64,000 bases of DNA, taken from the NCBI GenBank assembly GCA_950097015.1, contig CATNEN010000001.1, forward strand, positions 19,286,501 through 19,350,500, given 5' to 3'. The position numbers and the translations under genes are program-made. The stretch's first letter is position 1. Each line of letters opens with the position of its first letter. Below the pieces are notes generated by a model. It worked only from the letters and a program-made list of their open reading frames with translations, did not search any database and had not been told where the DNA came from. This DNA comes from Macrostomum hystrix. Taxonomy: Eukaryota > Platyhelminthes > Macrostomidae. Positions 31,371-42,893 of the stretch are shown here, in pieces.

Positions 31371-33353
31371 ATGTATACAAGCAGGCAAAAGCGGCGGCGT
31401 GTTGAGCAGCTGACTGATCTTCTGTTTAGTACCGACCGCAGGGCTAATACAAATGCAAAGTGCACTGTGAATGCTGTGAGCCAGGTAGAGTCGCAAGAGG
31501 CTGAAGACGTGCTGCAGGAAGTGGCTGCTGAATCACTCCACCACCCTGTTTGCGTTGACGAGCTGCCAGAGGAGCCTCTGACAAGCGGCTTAGAGCAAGA
31601 AGAGGCCATTTTCGACTCCGAACTCCGCGTGGAAGATCAGCGGAGCATGGAAACGAAGCTGCTCGACCTTCTCGTTGTCTTCTTCGTTCTCTACAATGTC
31701 CCTCGGGAGGGCATTGACTTCCTTTGCCAAGGACTCAACAAGCTTGGAGTACCGGCCCCGAAGTCTGCTTACGTGATTCGGAGTCGTCTGGAGGAAAGCA
31801 AGTCCGGAGGAAAGGAGCAGAAGATGTCCATGGTGAAAGTTGGTGAGGGGTACTTCAGGTACATTTCTATAGTCTCTAATCTCAAATGGCTATTCTCGAA
31901 AGGTCTCTTAAGACTCACAACACCAGATCCCTTGAGTTCAACGGACGAATATAAAGTCTACAGCTTGAATGCTTTTGTGAACTCTGACGGCCTCCCAACT
32001 TTTAAGTCGTCCAACTTTGGTCTATGGCCTCTTCTGATGAGGATTCCCGAGGTCTTCGCCAGGCCCTTTGCTATTGGACTTTATGCTGGCAAAGGCAAAG
32101 CCCCACTTGACGACTATCTTCGCGAATTCTGCAAGGAGGCCACAGAACTGTCAAGACAGCCGGTGAAAATATGCGACTCGATTGGCATAATGTTTAAAAG
32201 CTTTTGCTTCGTTGTGGACACCCCCGCTCGATCGTACCTGTGTAGAATCGCAGGACACACTGCTTACGATGGGTGCAGCTATTGCCGAGCCCATGGGCTT
32301 TATGTTCAGGGCAGAGTGACTTTTCCTACGAAGGTCGAAGCACCTAGAAGTGCAAAAGAATACCGCGCAGGACAGGAAACCAATCAGGCGAATAGAAGAC
32401 TGTCGCCATTGCTGAATGTTCCGAATGTCGACTTTGTCAAGTCCTTTCCGGTCGAGGTTCAGCATGCAGTTTTTTTGGGAACCGTTCGCCGACTGTTTAC
32501 TTATCTGTTTGACAAGGATGAGGGCCGGAACTGCAAGATTAAGCCAAAAAAGATTAGTCTTCTGTCTGACAGGATAGAGTCGATCGCCAGCTGGACTCCT
32601 TCAGAATTTCAGCGGAGACCCAGGAGATTGGACAAGGACCTCAAGTTTCTGAAGGCCAGTGAATACAGGCAATGGGTTCTGTACCTAGCACCTGTACTTT
32701 TTAAGGGCGTTCTGCCTGACTACCTGTTCGACAATTTCATGCTGCTGCACTACGCACTCTTCGTGTACTCCTCACCTCGCCACTCAAAGCGCTTCATTCA
32801 GGCAAAGACTTCAATTGAGGTTTTCGTGCAGCAATGTGCCACTTACTTCGGGCAGGTGTCCATTAGCTATAATATGCATGCACTTCTGCACCTGGATGAC
32901 TTCGTCCGGCACTATGGAGGACTGGCAGACATCACGACATTTCCCTTCGAAAATTACCTAGGCGGACTCAAACGGCGCATCAAAGTTACGCGACACATGG
33001 CTGCCCATTCAGTGAAACAGATTCTGCTGCTTCGAGAACTAACTACAGACGATGCAGTACGCCGGATCCAGTTTTCCAACAAGAAGCGGGACAACTGCTG
33101 CTATATTAGCAAGAAAGTCGTTTTAATCGACAACATCAGTGGAGCTGTGGCGGAGGGGAGAGTCCTGCAACCTGTGGAGAACGTGTACACGTATCCCTAC
33201 AAATCTTTGACTTTGGGCATTGGTGTCTACCGCCTGACTGAAGAGTCTGCAACTGGTAGTCCGACCCACAAGTGCTGGCTTCTGCCGCATGTCGACTGTG
33301 CGAGGTCTGATCTCTTCTTCGTGATTCCGCTGGCTGGAGAAGATGGATATTAG
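31371..33353 (+). CDS. CACTA/EnSpm-like transposase
   Basis: One open exon of 660 residues from the first ATG. The order of features matches animal EnSpm transposases: a basic N-terminus (RQKRRRVEQ), an acidic linker, a Cys/His motif in the form RSYLCRIAGHTAYDGCSYC (near residue 295), a SDRIESI and PSEFQRRPRRL block (near 400-425), a LYLAPVLFKGVLP block, and the strongly conserved NMHALLHLDDFVRHYG plus TFPFENYLGGLKRRI block (near 500-540). It catalyses excision and insertion at the terminal repeats. No frameshift or stop is seen. Pfam-type names (Transposase_21, DUF4218) are by resemblance only. Confidence 0.8.
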   Translation: MYTSRQKRRRVEQLTDLLFSTDRRANTNAKCTVNAVSQVESQEAEDVLQEVAAESLHHPVCVDELPEEPLTSGLEQEEAIFDSELRVEDQRSMETKLLDLLVVFFVLYNVPREGIDFLCQGLNKLGVPAPKSAYVIRSRLEESKSGGKEQKMSMVKVGEGYFRYISIVSNLKWLFSKGLLRLTTPDPLSSTDEYKVYSLNAFVNSDGLPTFKSSNFGLWPLLMRIPEVFARPFAIGLYAGKGKAPLDDYLREFCKEATELSRQPVKICDSIGIMFKSFCFVVDTPARSYLCRIAGHTAYDGCSYCRAHGLYVQGRVTFPTKVEAPRSAKEYRAGQETNQANRRLSPLLNVPNVDFVKSFPVEVQHAVFLGTVRRLFTYLFDKDEGRNCKIKPKKISLLSDRIESIASWTPSEFQRRPRRLDKDLKFLKASEYRQWVLYLAPVLFKGVLPDYLFDNFMLLHYALFVYSSPRHSKRFIQAKTSIEVFVQQCATYFGQVSISYNMHALLHLDDFVRHYGGLADITTFPFENYLGGLKRRIKVTRHMAAHSVKQILLLRELTTDDAVRRIQFSNKKRDNCCYISKKVVLIDNISGAVAEGRVLQPVENVYTYPYKSLTLGIGVYRLTEESATGSPTHKCWLLPHVDCARSDLFFVIPLAGEDGY

Positions 33354-36300
33354 GTGAGATTTCGAAGCAGTTATTTCGAAAATATAATAGACTGAGAGTG
33401 ATAAGTTGATACGTTGCAGTAGACAGAGAAGTAGAGGGAGAGTAATGTACTCGTATATTTATATCCAATTTTCTGAGAGTGAGATTATGTAGAGAAAGCT
33501 AGGGGGAAGAGGCGATGAAGATGGAGAGAGGAATAGACTAGCAGATTAAGTAGATCTGCTGATTCGGGGGAATCGAATGTCAAGGTACCCTAAATAAAAT
33601 AAATGAAGTAGATTGAGCAAGTAAGGTTACAATCCTCTCGCAACTCCTTATCTTCAATGCAGGAAGTGTTCCGACTCCTCTGCTCTTACTGCCGAATCTG
33701 CAGCTGTCTGGTGCTCGGGAATTGTTTGGGAACATTCAGTCATTGATAAACCGATTTGTGTCTGATGCCATGCCGTGTCTTGTACGGTGACATTATAATG
33801 ACATACAATACCCACGTGCTTTTGCACATTTTGCACATTGTCTTAGCTGAATGCGATGGAAATTTGTTTGCTAGGAATACCCGTTTAGCGCAATAGGTAT
33901 TTCGATTATTTATATTTGAATGTTTCTTCTTTTATGCTTGCTACGGAATATCTCATGAAGTGAAATATATTTGTATATGTATATTTTTAGGAGAGAGTTA
34001 GCGTTTTCAATTCTGCATTTTTTCGAGCTTGAACGACCTGAGTCTGGGTTATGAATAATTCATTTCTCTGTTGTTCGTAAAACAAATACAAGACTATTAA
34101 TACCAGCTATTTCATTTTCGAAGCCTTTCATTTGCACGAAGTGTCAGTTGTTTGTTGCCACCTGCATTCAGTATTTAGAATCAAAAGCAAGATATATATG
34201 GAAACCTAAAGACGAACTAACTCTACATCTGTTCATGGGGCTATGGGATGGCATACGGGCATACAGATAAGATATGGGCTGTGCTCCGCTACCTCAGACA
34301 CTCAATCATCCTGTCATATACAGTTTTATGACAGGAAGACTGTTTTAACCGCAGGCCCTTATCGAAGAATATATGGTCTGTTGCGCGGAACTCGTGAGTA
34401 AGTAAGCAACTGGACACGGGGGGACAATGCTTCTCCCTCCGTCTTTCCCCCCCCCAGTTGGGGGTATTAATAGTCTTGTTCATTTATTATTCATATAACC
34501 CCTGGGGCTTGGGGGTCTTTGTACTCCCGGGGGTCCGCAGTCTGTGGTTGCAAACAAAGGCCAATATTTTTATCTGCTTTTGCCAGGGAAGATTATTCGC
34601 TTGCTTTGTTTATCGATGGAGCTCTGAGTGTAGAAACTGGTGAGACAACTCCCCGCGAAACCCCCATTTTCCGGGCCACAGACCAAAGACCAAGGAATAG
34701 AATTAGACTGCGCATGTAGCATGGCCTGCCTGTGCGTGTTTTGGGACAAAAAACCAATGCAAAAGATGGTCCCCGCTCTTCCCCTCAACTGGTCAATAGT
34801 GTGTGTGTTAGTGGAGTTCCTTATTGTAAATGTATCTAAAAAGGCGCATTTCCAACTAATTGGGTTGATCACTTCCAAACCTGATTATCAGAAACGAAAC
34901 TGCATTTTTATTCCTTGGTCTGTTAGGGCTGACTGGGAAATTGAAAATTTTTCGATAGGAAAAAAGGCAAATTGGCGCTAAAACCAAAAAACAATAGCTC
35001 TGTGAACTTTTTATGCAAAGGCTTGCGATGGTATGAATGTCTCTCTCTTTCCCTTCTCTTTGTTCTGTCACGAAAATATTTACCGGAGAGACACAAGCCA
35101 CATTTTAAATACATGGCCTAAAGGTGTTGAAAAAAGTCTAAAAAATATGCTAGGATCTACGATAACTATTAAGTCCATATCCATGTCTCATTCCCTTACC
35201 AAACCCAGACATGACTATCACTGGAACCGCGTACAGTTAAGAAAACAAGTCTTGGTTTCTCTCTTACTCGTTCTGAGCGCTTGTGATAAGAATCATATCC
35301 ATGACTCTACGGCTCGTAGATAACATTTGACATGAATTTCTAACTCAGTGTGTGTGTACGCTCTCGAAATGCACAAGCATACAGTGGAGCGAGTGGACTC
35401 ACTCTGACTCACTGCCCAGTGCCCCACTCAAAAGTTTTTGCCCTTGCTCCTACCCTCTGCTCTGATTCCGTATCCTCTCAAAAACAACGAGAACAATTTC
35501 ATACCACATGTTTGTTTTCCTCTCAGCGGCTAAATAAGAGAGAGAGAGAGATACTAATATTTTTGGACCCCCATGCACATAGATTTTTATACTTTGAGCT
35601 GTAGTGGCAAACTAGCTCTACAATTAGGTAAGGCGAACTGGCGTACAGATAAAACATGTCTGTGTTCCGATCCCAGACACTCACTCATATATCAATATCC
35701 GTGCCGTCCTGGAAGTCAGCACCGCACAGATCGGATCAGTACATACCCCGACAATTTATCCCAGGAAGTCAGGATCAGAATTAGGAACGCATCTAAACTC
35801 TAAACAATAAAGAAAAGAAAATTATATGCTAGCTAAATTTTATCCATGTTAAGTTGCTTAAATTTCTCACTATGGATGTTTGCAAAAGGGCACTTGGGGT
35901 ACTAGTATATCATTTGGTTCCGAAGCTAGTCACAGGTAATTCAGCCCATTCCACGGACTCGTGCACAAACACACACAGATACGTAGCTTGTACGCAGGCA
36001 GGCAGGCACCAACTCAATAAGTGTGTACATCTGCCCCTAATTTTTTGAGTCAGGCATTATATATCATTATTAAATAGGTTCTTTCAACGGCAAGAGAATG
36101 AGGGAGAGAGAATCAAGAAGAGATAATCTGGGAAAAATAATCACGAAAAGAGACTCAGGGAGAGAGAATCAAGAAGCTAGAATTAGAAGCAATTACGTAG
36201 AATCCGGATATTTAGGCATTTTTTCGTGTACTCGACTTGTTCCAGCAGTTGAAACAAAAAATGCAGCAGATGTCTTAGCATTTCTATAAACTATACACTC

Positions 36301-36540
36301 TACTTATCAGTAGCGAGTTTCTCTATATGTTCCTTTCAATTTATTCAGCAGAAAGTTAAGTTTGCGAAGGTATACGCTTTATACGCAGCTAGGAACACGC
36401 ATTCGCGCAGCAATTTTATTAATTCATGTAAAAACATTGGAGGAAGCTAAAAGCAAGAGGGGAATAATCGTACTGTACTTGCTTCCTATTACTTAGTCAC
36501 GTGTAAATTCACTTACATGCTTTCACGCCTAATCCACACC
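33354..36540. other. Non-coding right arm of the transposon
   Basis: No supported gene. 34253-34310 and 35640-35690 share diverged words (CATACAGATAAGATATG and CGTACAGATAAAACATG, then CAGACACTCA), suggesting an old internal duplication. 35940-36040 is a diverged copy of the short interspersed repeat at about 8118-8215 (GTGTGTACATCTGCCC). Short open frames here have no recognisable domains. Confidence 0.5.
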
Positions 36541-36992
36541 CGGCCGACCCCTCCGAGGTTTTACTCACTACTTTTAGTAGAGTATCAAGACATACGGCCA
36601 AAAATGTCCGGGTTAAAGATTTAGGACGCCCCTGGCAACCAAATGGCGACCGTGACGCGACCGCTTCAAAGTGCACAGAATCTTCAGTTGAAGCTGATCT
36701 AGGCCTTGAATATTTTTTTTAGGGTCAATGATGAACTCCAGACGGTTTTCAAAACAAGAAATCCATTTTTTTATCATGACAAGTCAGCCGCCCCGAGCGA
36801 CCTTAAGGCGACCGTGAGGCGACCGAATGAAAGTGCATAAGAGCTTGGGAAAAACATCCAAAGTACCATTTTTTTTACTGAAAATGCTCTTTAGATTGCA
36901 CTTAAAGTACTCTGAGAACAAACTCCAAAAATATTTGGGCGACCGTTTGGGCGGCGCCGCCCGCAGTCGCCCCCAGTTTTTTTCCCACTGGG

Positions 36993-38150
36993 CATCCACG
37001 TCACATGCTGGATCTCAGGGGATTCCTTTGTCCATCAGGACCACATTCTCCAGAGCCGGTCCCTTGTATCCAACCGAGGACTTCTAAGATACTTCTAGGT
37101 GGTTCTTGTATCGAACCAAGGACTACTGAAGTACTAGCTAAGCACTAGTGGTCCTTGTATCCAACCTTGGTTGTATCCTTATCTCTGACAGAAGCGGATA
37201 CTGAAGCGTAGAGCTAGATTCTAATCAGCTTTAGTAAAACAAAATAAAAAATCCGGAATTAATGCAGACCTACTCCAGCGTAAGAATGGATTGTAACACT
37301 CACTTATCGAATTTATAAAATCGTGGAACTAACGCACAAAACATTAAATTTCAGTAGAAGTATTCAGAAAACATAATTGAAACCAAGAAAAACAACACAG
37401 TTGAGTTTTTTAAAAGATCTACCAAAATGTATTGCTAGGGTATATTCGAAATCTAAGTCAGCAATGTTTGTTGTGCAAAAAGCATCGATGTACTAGCTAC
37501 GTAAAAGTAGATTAAGTGCAAATTAAGATAATTATGACAACATGAAGTTTCAGTTTCCATGGCCCGACTACTAAAAAACAGTTCGCGAAGATAAAGCATT
37601 ACATTATCACCAAATTACAAATCTTAAGCATGTTAGAAAAAAATTTGCTCATAAGAGGAAAAGCTAGGATGAGACAACTAAACGAGACTCCTGTTCCTGC
37701 TCACAGCAGGTGGAACAGCATGCGGATCTGGCTCTCCGACAGCGCCGTGTTGGCGACGGCCACCGCACGGACCGAACCCTGCAACATGTACGAGTCAAGA
37801 TCCCGCCAACCGACTTGAAGGCACGACTTGGTCATGAGTGGAAACAGACTGGGAGACAGTAGCAGCACGGCAGAATCTGGCAAAAAGTTGGAGCCGATGA
37901 AAAACTGGGCTTTGACAGCAATGCTATCAAAGACGACACCGACAACAATGAGCTGCTCAGAGTCAGTTGGTAGGACAGCCTTGAGAGACTCGTATCTCTC
38001 TTTTGAGTTCATCGGGTTCAGGTACAATTTTTTTGAAACTAGTCTATCACTGAATTCCCAAAAATGGGAAAAGATCAAATCTCTTTTCAACTGGCACTCA
38101 TTCAGCTCGATGAAGCAGCATTGCTTCGGAGTTCTCTTCAGGTGCAGCAC
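36993..38150. repeat. 4155-bp duplication, unit 2 resumed
   Basis: After the transposon the DNA resumes exactly where unit 1 continues at 24036 (offset 12958). It covers the rest of the LamG remnant, the spacer, and the 3' half of gene D, which equals the 3' half of gene C. Confidence 0.9.
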
Positions 38151-38705
38151 CCAGGTGTAGGAGCCTGAGAAGTCCAGACCGACCGGATCGTCCACCCACA
38201 GTCGAGACGACACTCCGTCCATGCGAGCGCCCTCACTCGTCCACGTCACATTGCTGGATCTCATGGGATTCCTCTGTCCACCAGGGCCGCACACCACATT
38301 CTCCAGAGCCGGTCCTCTGTCTCCAACCCACACAGCACTGAAGTGCTCGTTCGCAGTGATGGCATCGTACTCAGAGTCCACAATGATCTCGCAATCAAAC
38401 TGATCTCGCAGTCCAGCAGTCGATGAGCTGATGTTGAAGAGGCTGAGCAGGTGGCACACCTGACTGAATCGGAACAGCGCGCACGAGGCGTCTCGCTTGC
38501 TCCACTGCACCACGCCGACGCTGTTTAGACGGAACTCGCGACTCGACACGAAGCAGTCGATCAGGGAGACGGAGGGCCGGGGCTTCTGCCAGACAGACAG
38601 TGACCTATTAACGCAGACTGAATTTTTCAGCTTGTACGTTGCCAAGGCCGTTTTCGCATGTGCCATGACGCACAGAAGCAGAAGCACGAGTATGTCCTGT
38701 CCCAT
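37701..38705 (-). CDS. LamG-type secreted protein D
   Basis: Minus-strand single frame. An ATG at 38789 is open, but the ATG at 38705 gives a classic signal peptide (MGQDILVLLLLCVMAHAK), so I choose that start: 334 residues. Cysteine-rich N-terminal part, then LamG-like domain ending ALSESQIRMLFHLL. It is identical or nearly so to gene C over 37701 to about 38523, and to genes A and C in the shared core. Its 5' end (YKLKNSVCVNRSLSVWQKPRP) is its own, marking it as the original donor of gene C's 3' half. Confidence 0.78.
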   Translation of the reverse strand: MGQDILVLLLLCVMAHAKTALATYKLKNSVCVNRSLSVWQKPRPSVSLIDCFVSSREFRLNSVGVVQWSKRDASCALFRFSQVCHLLSLFNISSSTAGLRDQFDCEIIVDSEYDAITANEHFSAVWVGDRGPALENVVCGPGGQRNPMRSSNVTWTSEGARMDGVSSRLWVDDPVGLDFSGSYTWVLHLKRTPKQCCFIELNECQLKRDLIFSHFWEFSDRLVSKKLYLNPMNSKERYESLKAVLPTDSEQLIVVGVVFDSIAVKAQFFIGSNFLPDSAVLLLSPSLFPLMTKSCLQVGWRDLDSYMLQGSVRAVAVANTALSESQIRMLFHLL

Positions 38706-38789
38706 AGATGCGGATAACTCACTTTTTTGTTGGGCGAGTAGCTCTAGGAGTCGAAGCAGTTTTCGCATCTCTGTCACAATGCCTTTCAT

Positions 38790-39999
38790 TTTATGGGGCT
38801 ACGATCGTAATTTACACAGGCGATTAGTTTTCAGGATGCTGTTTGTCGATGGAAAATTTTAATGCATTCGCAATTATTTGCCCTGCAAAGCCATCACTGT
38901 GAGCTGACCAAACAGTGCAACACAGCTGCACGACTTTTGTCATTATCGGCGAATGACAAAATAAAAACCTTAAACACGCATCATAGCAGATGCAGCTCAA
39001 GGCGGCTTCAGTTAAAAACTTCAAAGAAGACAAACACGACAATTGAGGTGCCGCGGATGACACAAATTTGTTTCCGTTTGCAGCTCAATGTGGCAGCTGT
39101 TTTTGATAATCTTCAACTATTTAACTGGCTGCAAGTCGCACAGTTACTAATCATTATTTACATTAATTACGTGAAAAAATCCGCTGTTTTTGCTGTAACC
39201 TTAGACAACACAATGAGTTAAGTGACAGGTCGGCTAATTATGTGGGCATTTGAAATACCCAATGGTCTCTGCCCAGCGGAACAAATCCCTTTGTCTTTCT
39301 ATTGTTAAACGAATTTGATTCTCTTATAGTTTAAACGCCATGAAACTTTGCCCGTAAAACTTGATATTTTATGTTGCATAAACATAACACTTTCAACGAT
39401 ATCTAAGGCATCACTGCCCCCGACTTGCATAATTTATGAGCAAGTAAATTGCACCTGTCACTCTCTGATCAATTTATTATTTAGTTAAACGGAATGCTGA
39501 TAAGGAAAAAAATTCTGTTTTATTTTATCACGCTTCTCGCTTGGAATCAAACTAATCGATCAAAAACGCGTTGTTCAACGTCAAAGCTATTTGATGTTGC
39601 ACGATTTTTTATTCGAAGCAATGGCCCACAAAAACCTGTTTGGTGTTACAATAAAACTGATTATCTATTCAGTGAACAAAAGTCACAAAAATCCAGAAAA
39701 TTTTTGTTAACATTTAAAACTTTGCAGAGTGACAGAAAAAGACTACGGATTCCACTAACTTCCACTAACTTCGTAATTAAGTTAGATTTTTATCATAGCA
39801 AATCTGTTTAGGAAAATGTAAAGATACGAGCTAGGATCATAAGTACTCGTACTGTACTAAGCATGAAGACTAGTATAATATAAAGGTACGTGTTGGGCGT
39901 TGGGCGCCTCAGTTAAAATGTCTGCCAGTCAGTGCTTCATATCGATCTTGATGTACCGATTCATAATCCTGTGAGTCGCATCAGTTTCGCTCGTCCTGC
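38790..39999. other. Spacer upstream of LamG gene D
   Basis: AT-rich unique sequence between gene D and the broken LamG gene E. Open frames on both strands (up to 119 codons) have no recognisable domain. Nothing else is supported. Confidence 0.5.
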
Positions 40000-40460
40000 T
40001 CACAGCAGGTGGAACAGCAGGCGGATCTGGTTCTCAGACAGCGCCGCGTTATCGACGGCCACAGCGCGCACCGATCCTTGCAGCATGTCACTTCCCAGAC
40101 CGCGCCAGCCGACCTTCAGGCACGCGCCTGAGGCTATGACGGACCAGCTGATGGCTGGCTTCCGCACCGCGGAGTCCGGCAGAAAAGAGTCGTTAAGGAA
40201 GAACTGCGCATTGCCGGCGATTCGATTCAAGACCCACGACAACAAACTGCTCAGGGTCGGTGGGTCACCCAATCATCTAGATCCCAATCATCTAGGACAG
40301 AAATTTCGGACTCAAATTTCACTTCTGTGTTCGTCGGGTTGAAGTACACAGACCTAGGGACTGAAAGGTCTCTGTATTCCCAGAGATGGTCAAAGAACGT
40401 TGGTACAGAACTCATGGGATTGCAGTTGTACAAGTCGATGAAGCAGCCCTGCTTCAATAA
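40000..40460 (-). pseudogene. LamG gene E, 3' half only, frame broken
   Basis: Two minus-strand fragments (about 40457-40295 and 40250-40000) together match the C-terminal half of the LamG proteins (DHLWEYRD, FFLNDSFLPDSAV, VKVGWRGL-type block, LSENQIRLLFHLL tail). The conserved 5' half is missing. Where it should begin, the sequence drops into a 15-bp satellite. At 40263-40297 two satellite units (ATCTAGATCCCAATC) sit inside the gene and break the frame. Confidence 0.8.
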
Positions 40461-40589
40461 TTTTTAGACTGATGTTTTTTACCTAGTCAACAGCAGTTAT
40501 GAAACTGTTAGTCAATATTCTTAATTAAAATTACGAGTGTAATTAACTCATCTGTAATCATCTTCTTGATCAAATCTATCAATCAATCC

Positions 40590-42893
40590 AATTGATTGAA
40601 ACCAATCCACCAGATCCCAATCCACTAGATCCCAATCATCTAGATCCCAACCATCTAGATCACAATCATCTCGAGCCCAATCATCTAGATCCCAATCATC
40701 TGGATCCCAATCATCTCGAGCCCAAACATCTAGATCCCAATCATCAGGATCCCAATCATCTGGATCCCAATCATCTGGATACCAATCATCTAGATCCCAA
40801 TCATCTAGATCCCAACCATCTAGATCCCAATCATCTAGATCCCAATCATCTAGATCCCATGACAGTCATCTAGATCCCAATCATCTAGATCCCAACCATC
40901 TAGATCCCAATCATCTAGATCCCATGACAGTCATCTAGATCCCAATCATCTGGATCCCAATCATCTGGATCCCAATCATCTCGATCCCAATCATCTAGAT
41001 CCCAATCATCTAGATCCCAATCATCTAGATCCCAATCATCTGGATCCCAATCATCTCGATCCCAATCATCTGGATCCCAATCATCTGGATCCCAATCCTC
41101 TGGAGCCCAATCATCTCGAGCCCAATCATCTGGATCCCAATCATCTAGATCCCAATCATCTGGATCCCAATCATCTCGATCCCAATCATCTGGATCCCAA
41201 TCATCTAGATCCCAATCATCTAGATCCCAACCATCTAGATCCCAATCATCTCGAGCCCAAACATCTAGATCCCAATCATCTAGATCCCAACCATCTAGAT
41301 CCCAATCATCTAGATCCCATGACAGTCATCTAGATCCCAATCATCTGGATCCCAATCATCTGGATCCCAATCATCTCGATCCCAATCATCTAGATCCCAA
41401 TCATCTAGATCCCAATCATCTAGATCCCAATCATCTGGATCCCAATCATCTCGATCCCAATCATCTGGATCTCAATCATCTGGATCCCAATCCTCTGGAG
41501 CCCAATCATCTCGAGCCCAATCATCTGGATCCCAATCATCAAGATCCCAATCATCTGGATCCCAATCATCTCGATCCCAATCATCTGGATCCCAATCATC
41601 TAGATCCCAATCATCTAGATCCCAACCATCTAGATCCCAATCATCTCGAGCCCAATCATCTGGATCCCAATCATCTAGATCCCAATCATCTGGATCCCAA
41701 TCATCTCGATCCCAATCATCTGGATCCCAATCATCTGGATCCCAATCATCTGGATCCCAATCATCTAGATCCCAATCATCTAGATCCCAACCATCTAGAT
41801 CCCAATCATCTAGATCCCATGACAGTCATCTAGATCCCAATCATCTAGATCCCAATCATCTAGATCCCAACCATCTAGATCCCACTCATCTAGATCCCAA
41901 TCATCTGGATCCCAATCATCTGGATCCCAATCATCTGGATCCCAATCATCTGGATCCCAATCATCTGGATCCCAATCATCTGGATCCCAATCATCTCGAT
42001 CCCAATCATCTCGAGCCCAATCATCTGGATCCCAATCATCTAGATCCCAATCATCTGGATCCCAATCATCTCGATCCCAATCATCTAGATCCCAATCATC
42101 TTGATCCCAATCATCTAGATCCCAACCATCTAGAACCCAATCATCTCGAGCCCAATCATCTGGATCCCAATCATCTAGATCCCAATCATCTGGATCCCAA
42201 TCATCTCGATCCCAATCATCTAGATCCCATTCATCTGGATCCCAATCATCTAGATCCCAATCATCTCGATCCCAATAATCTAGATCCCAATCATCTAGAT
42301 CCCAATCATCTAGATCCCAATCATCTAGATCCCAATCATCTAAATCCCAATCATCTAGATCCCAATCATCTAGATCCCAATCATCTAGATCCCAATCATA
42401 TAGATCCCAATCATCTAGATCCCAATCATCTAGATCCCAATCATCTGGATCCCAATCATCTGGATCCCAATCATCTGGATCCCAATCATCTAGATCCCAA
42501 TCATCTAGATCCCAATCATCCGGATCCCAATCATCTAGATCCCAATCATCTAGATCCCAATCATCTAGATCCCAATCATCTAGATCCCAATCATCTAGAT
42601 CCCAATCATCTGGATCCCAATCATCTGGATCCCAATCATCTGGATCCCAATCATCTGGATCCCAATCATCTGGATCCCAATCATCTAGATCCCAATCATC
42701 TAGATCCCAATCATCTGGATCCCAATCATCTAGATCCCAATCATCTGGATCCCAATCATCTGGATCCCAATCATCTAGATCCCAATCATCTAGATCCCAA
42801 TCATCTGGATCCCAATCATCTAGATCCCAATCATCTGGATCCCAATCATCTAGATCACAATCATCTAGATCCCAATCTACTGGATCCTAATCT
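40590..42893. repeat. 15-bp satellite, about 150 copies
   Basis: Head-to-tail copies of ATCTAGATCCCAATC, with the fifth base varying (TAG, TGG or TCG before ATCCC). Larger blocks marked by CATGACAGTC recur (40858, 40924, 41319, 41818), showing block duplication. The same unit occurs twice in the adjacent LamG pseudogene E. Open frames through the array are repeat-coded. Confidence 0.96.

Larger units (their letters stand above)
28194..36992. mobile_element. 8.8-kb CACTA/EnSpm-like DNA transposon
   Basis: The termini are inverted: the left end reads CCCAGTGGGAAAAAACG, the right end CAGTTTTTTTCCCACTGGG. The empty site is preserved in copy 1 of the duplication (ACTCATCCACG at 24033-24043), while here CATC is found on both sides (28190-28193 and 36993-36996), a 4-bp target-site duplication. 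Both ends are rich in GCGACCG words (28227, 28248; 36644-36658, 36797-36830, 36940), like the subterminal repeats of CACTA elements. Inside are a single-exon transposase and a divergent spliced accessory gene. The 3.6-kb right arm is non-coding. Both genes are open, so the element may be young or active. Confidence 0.88.
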
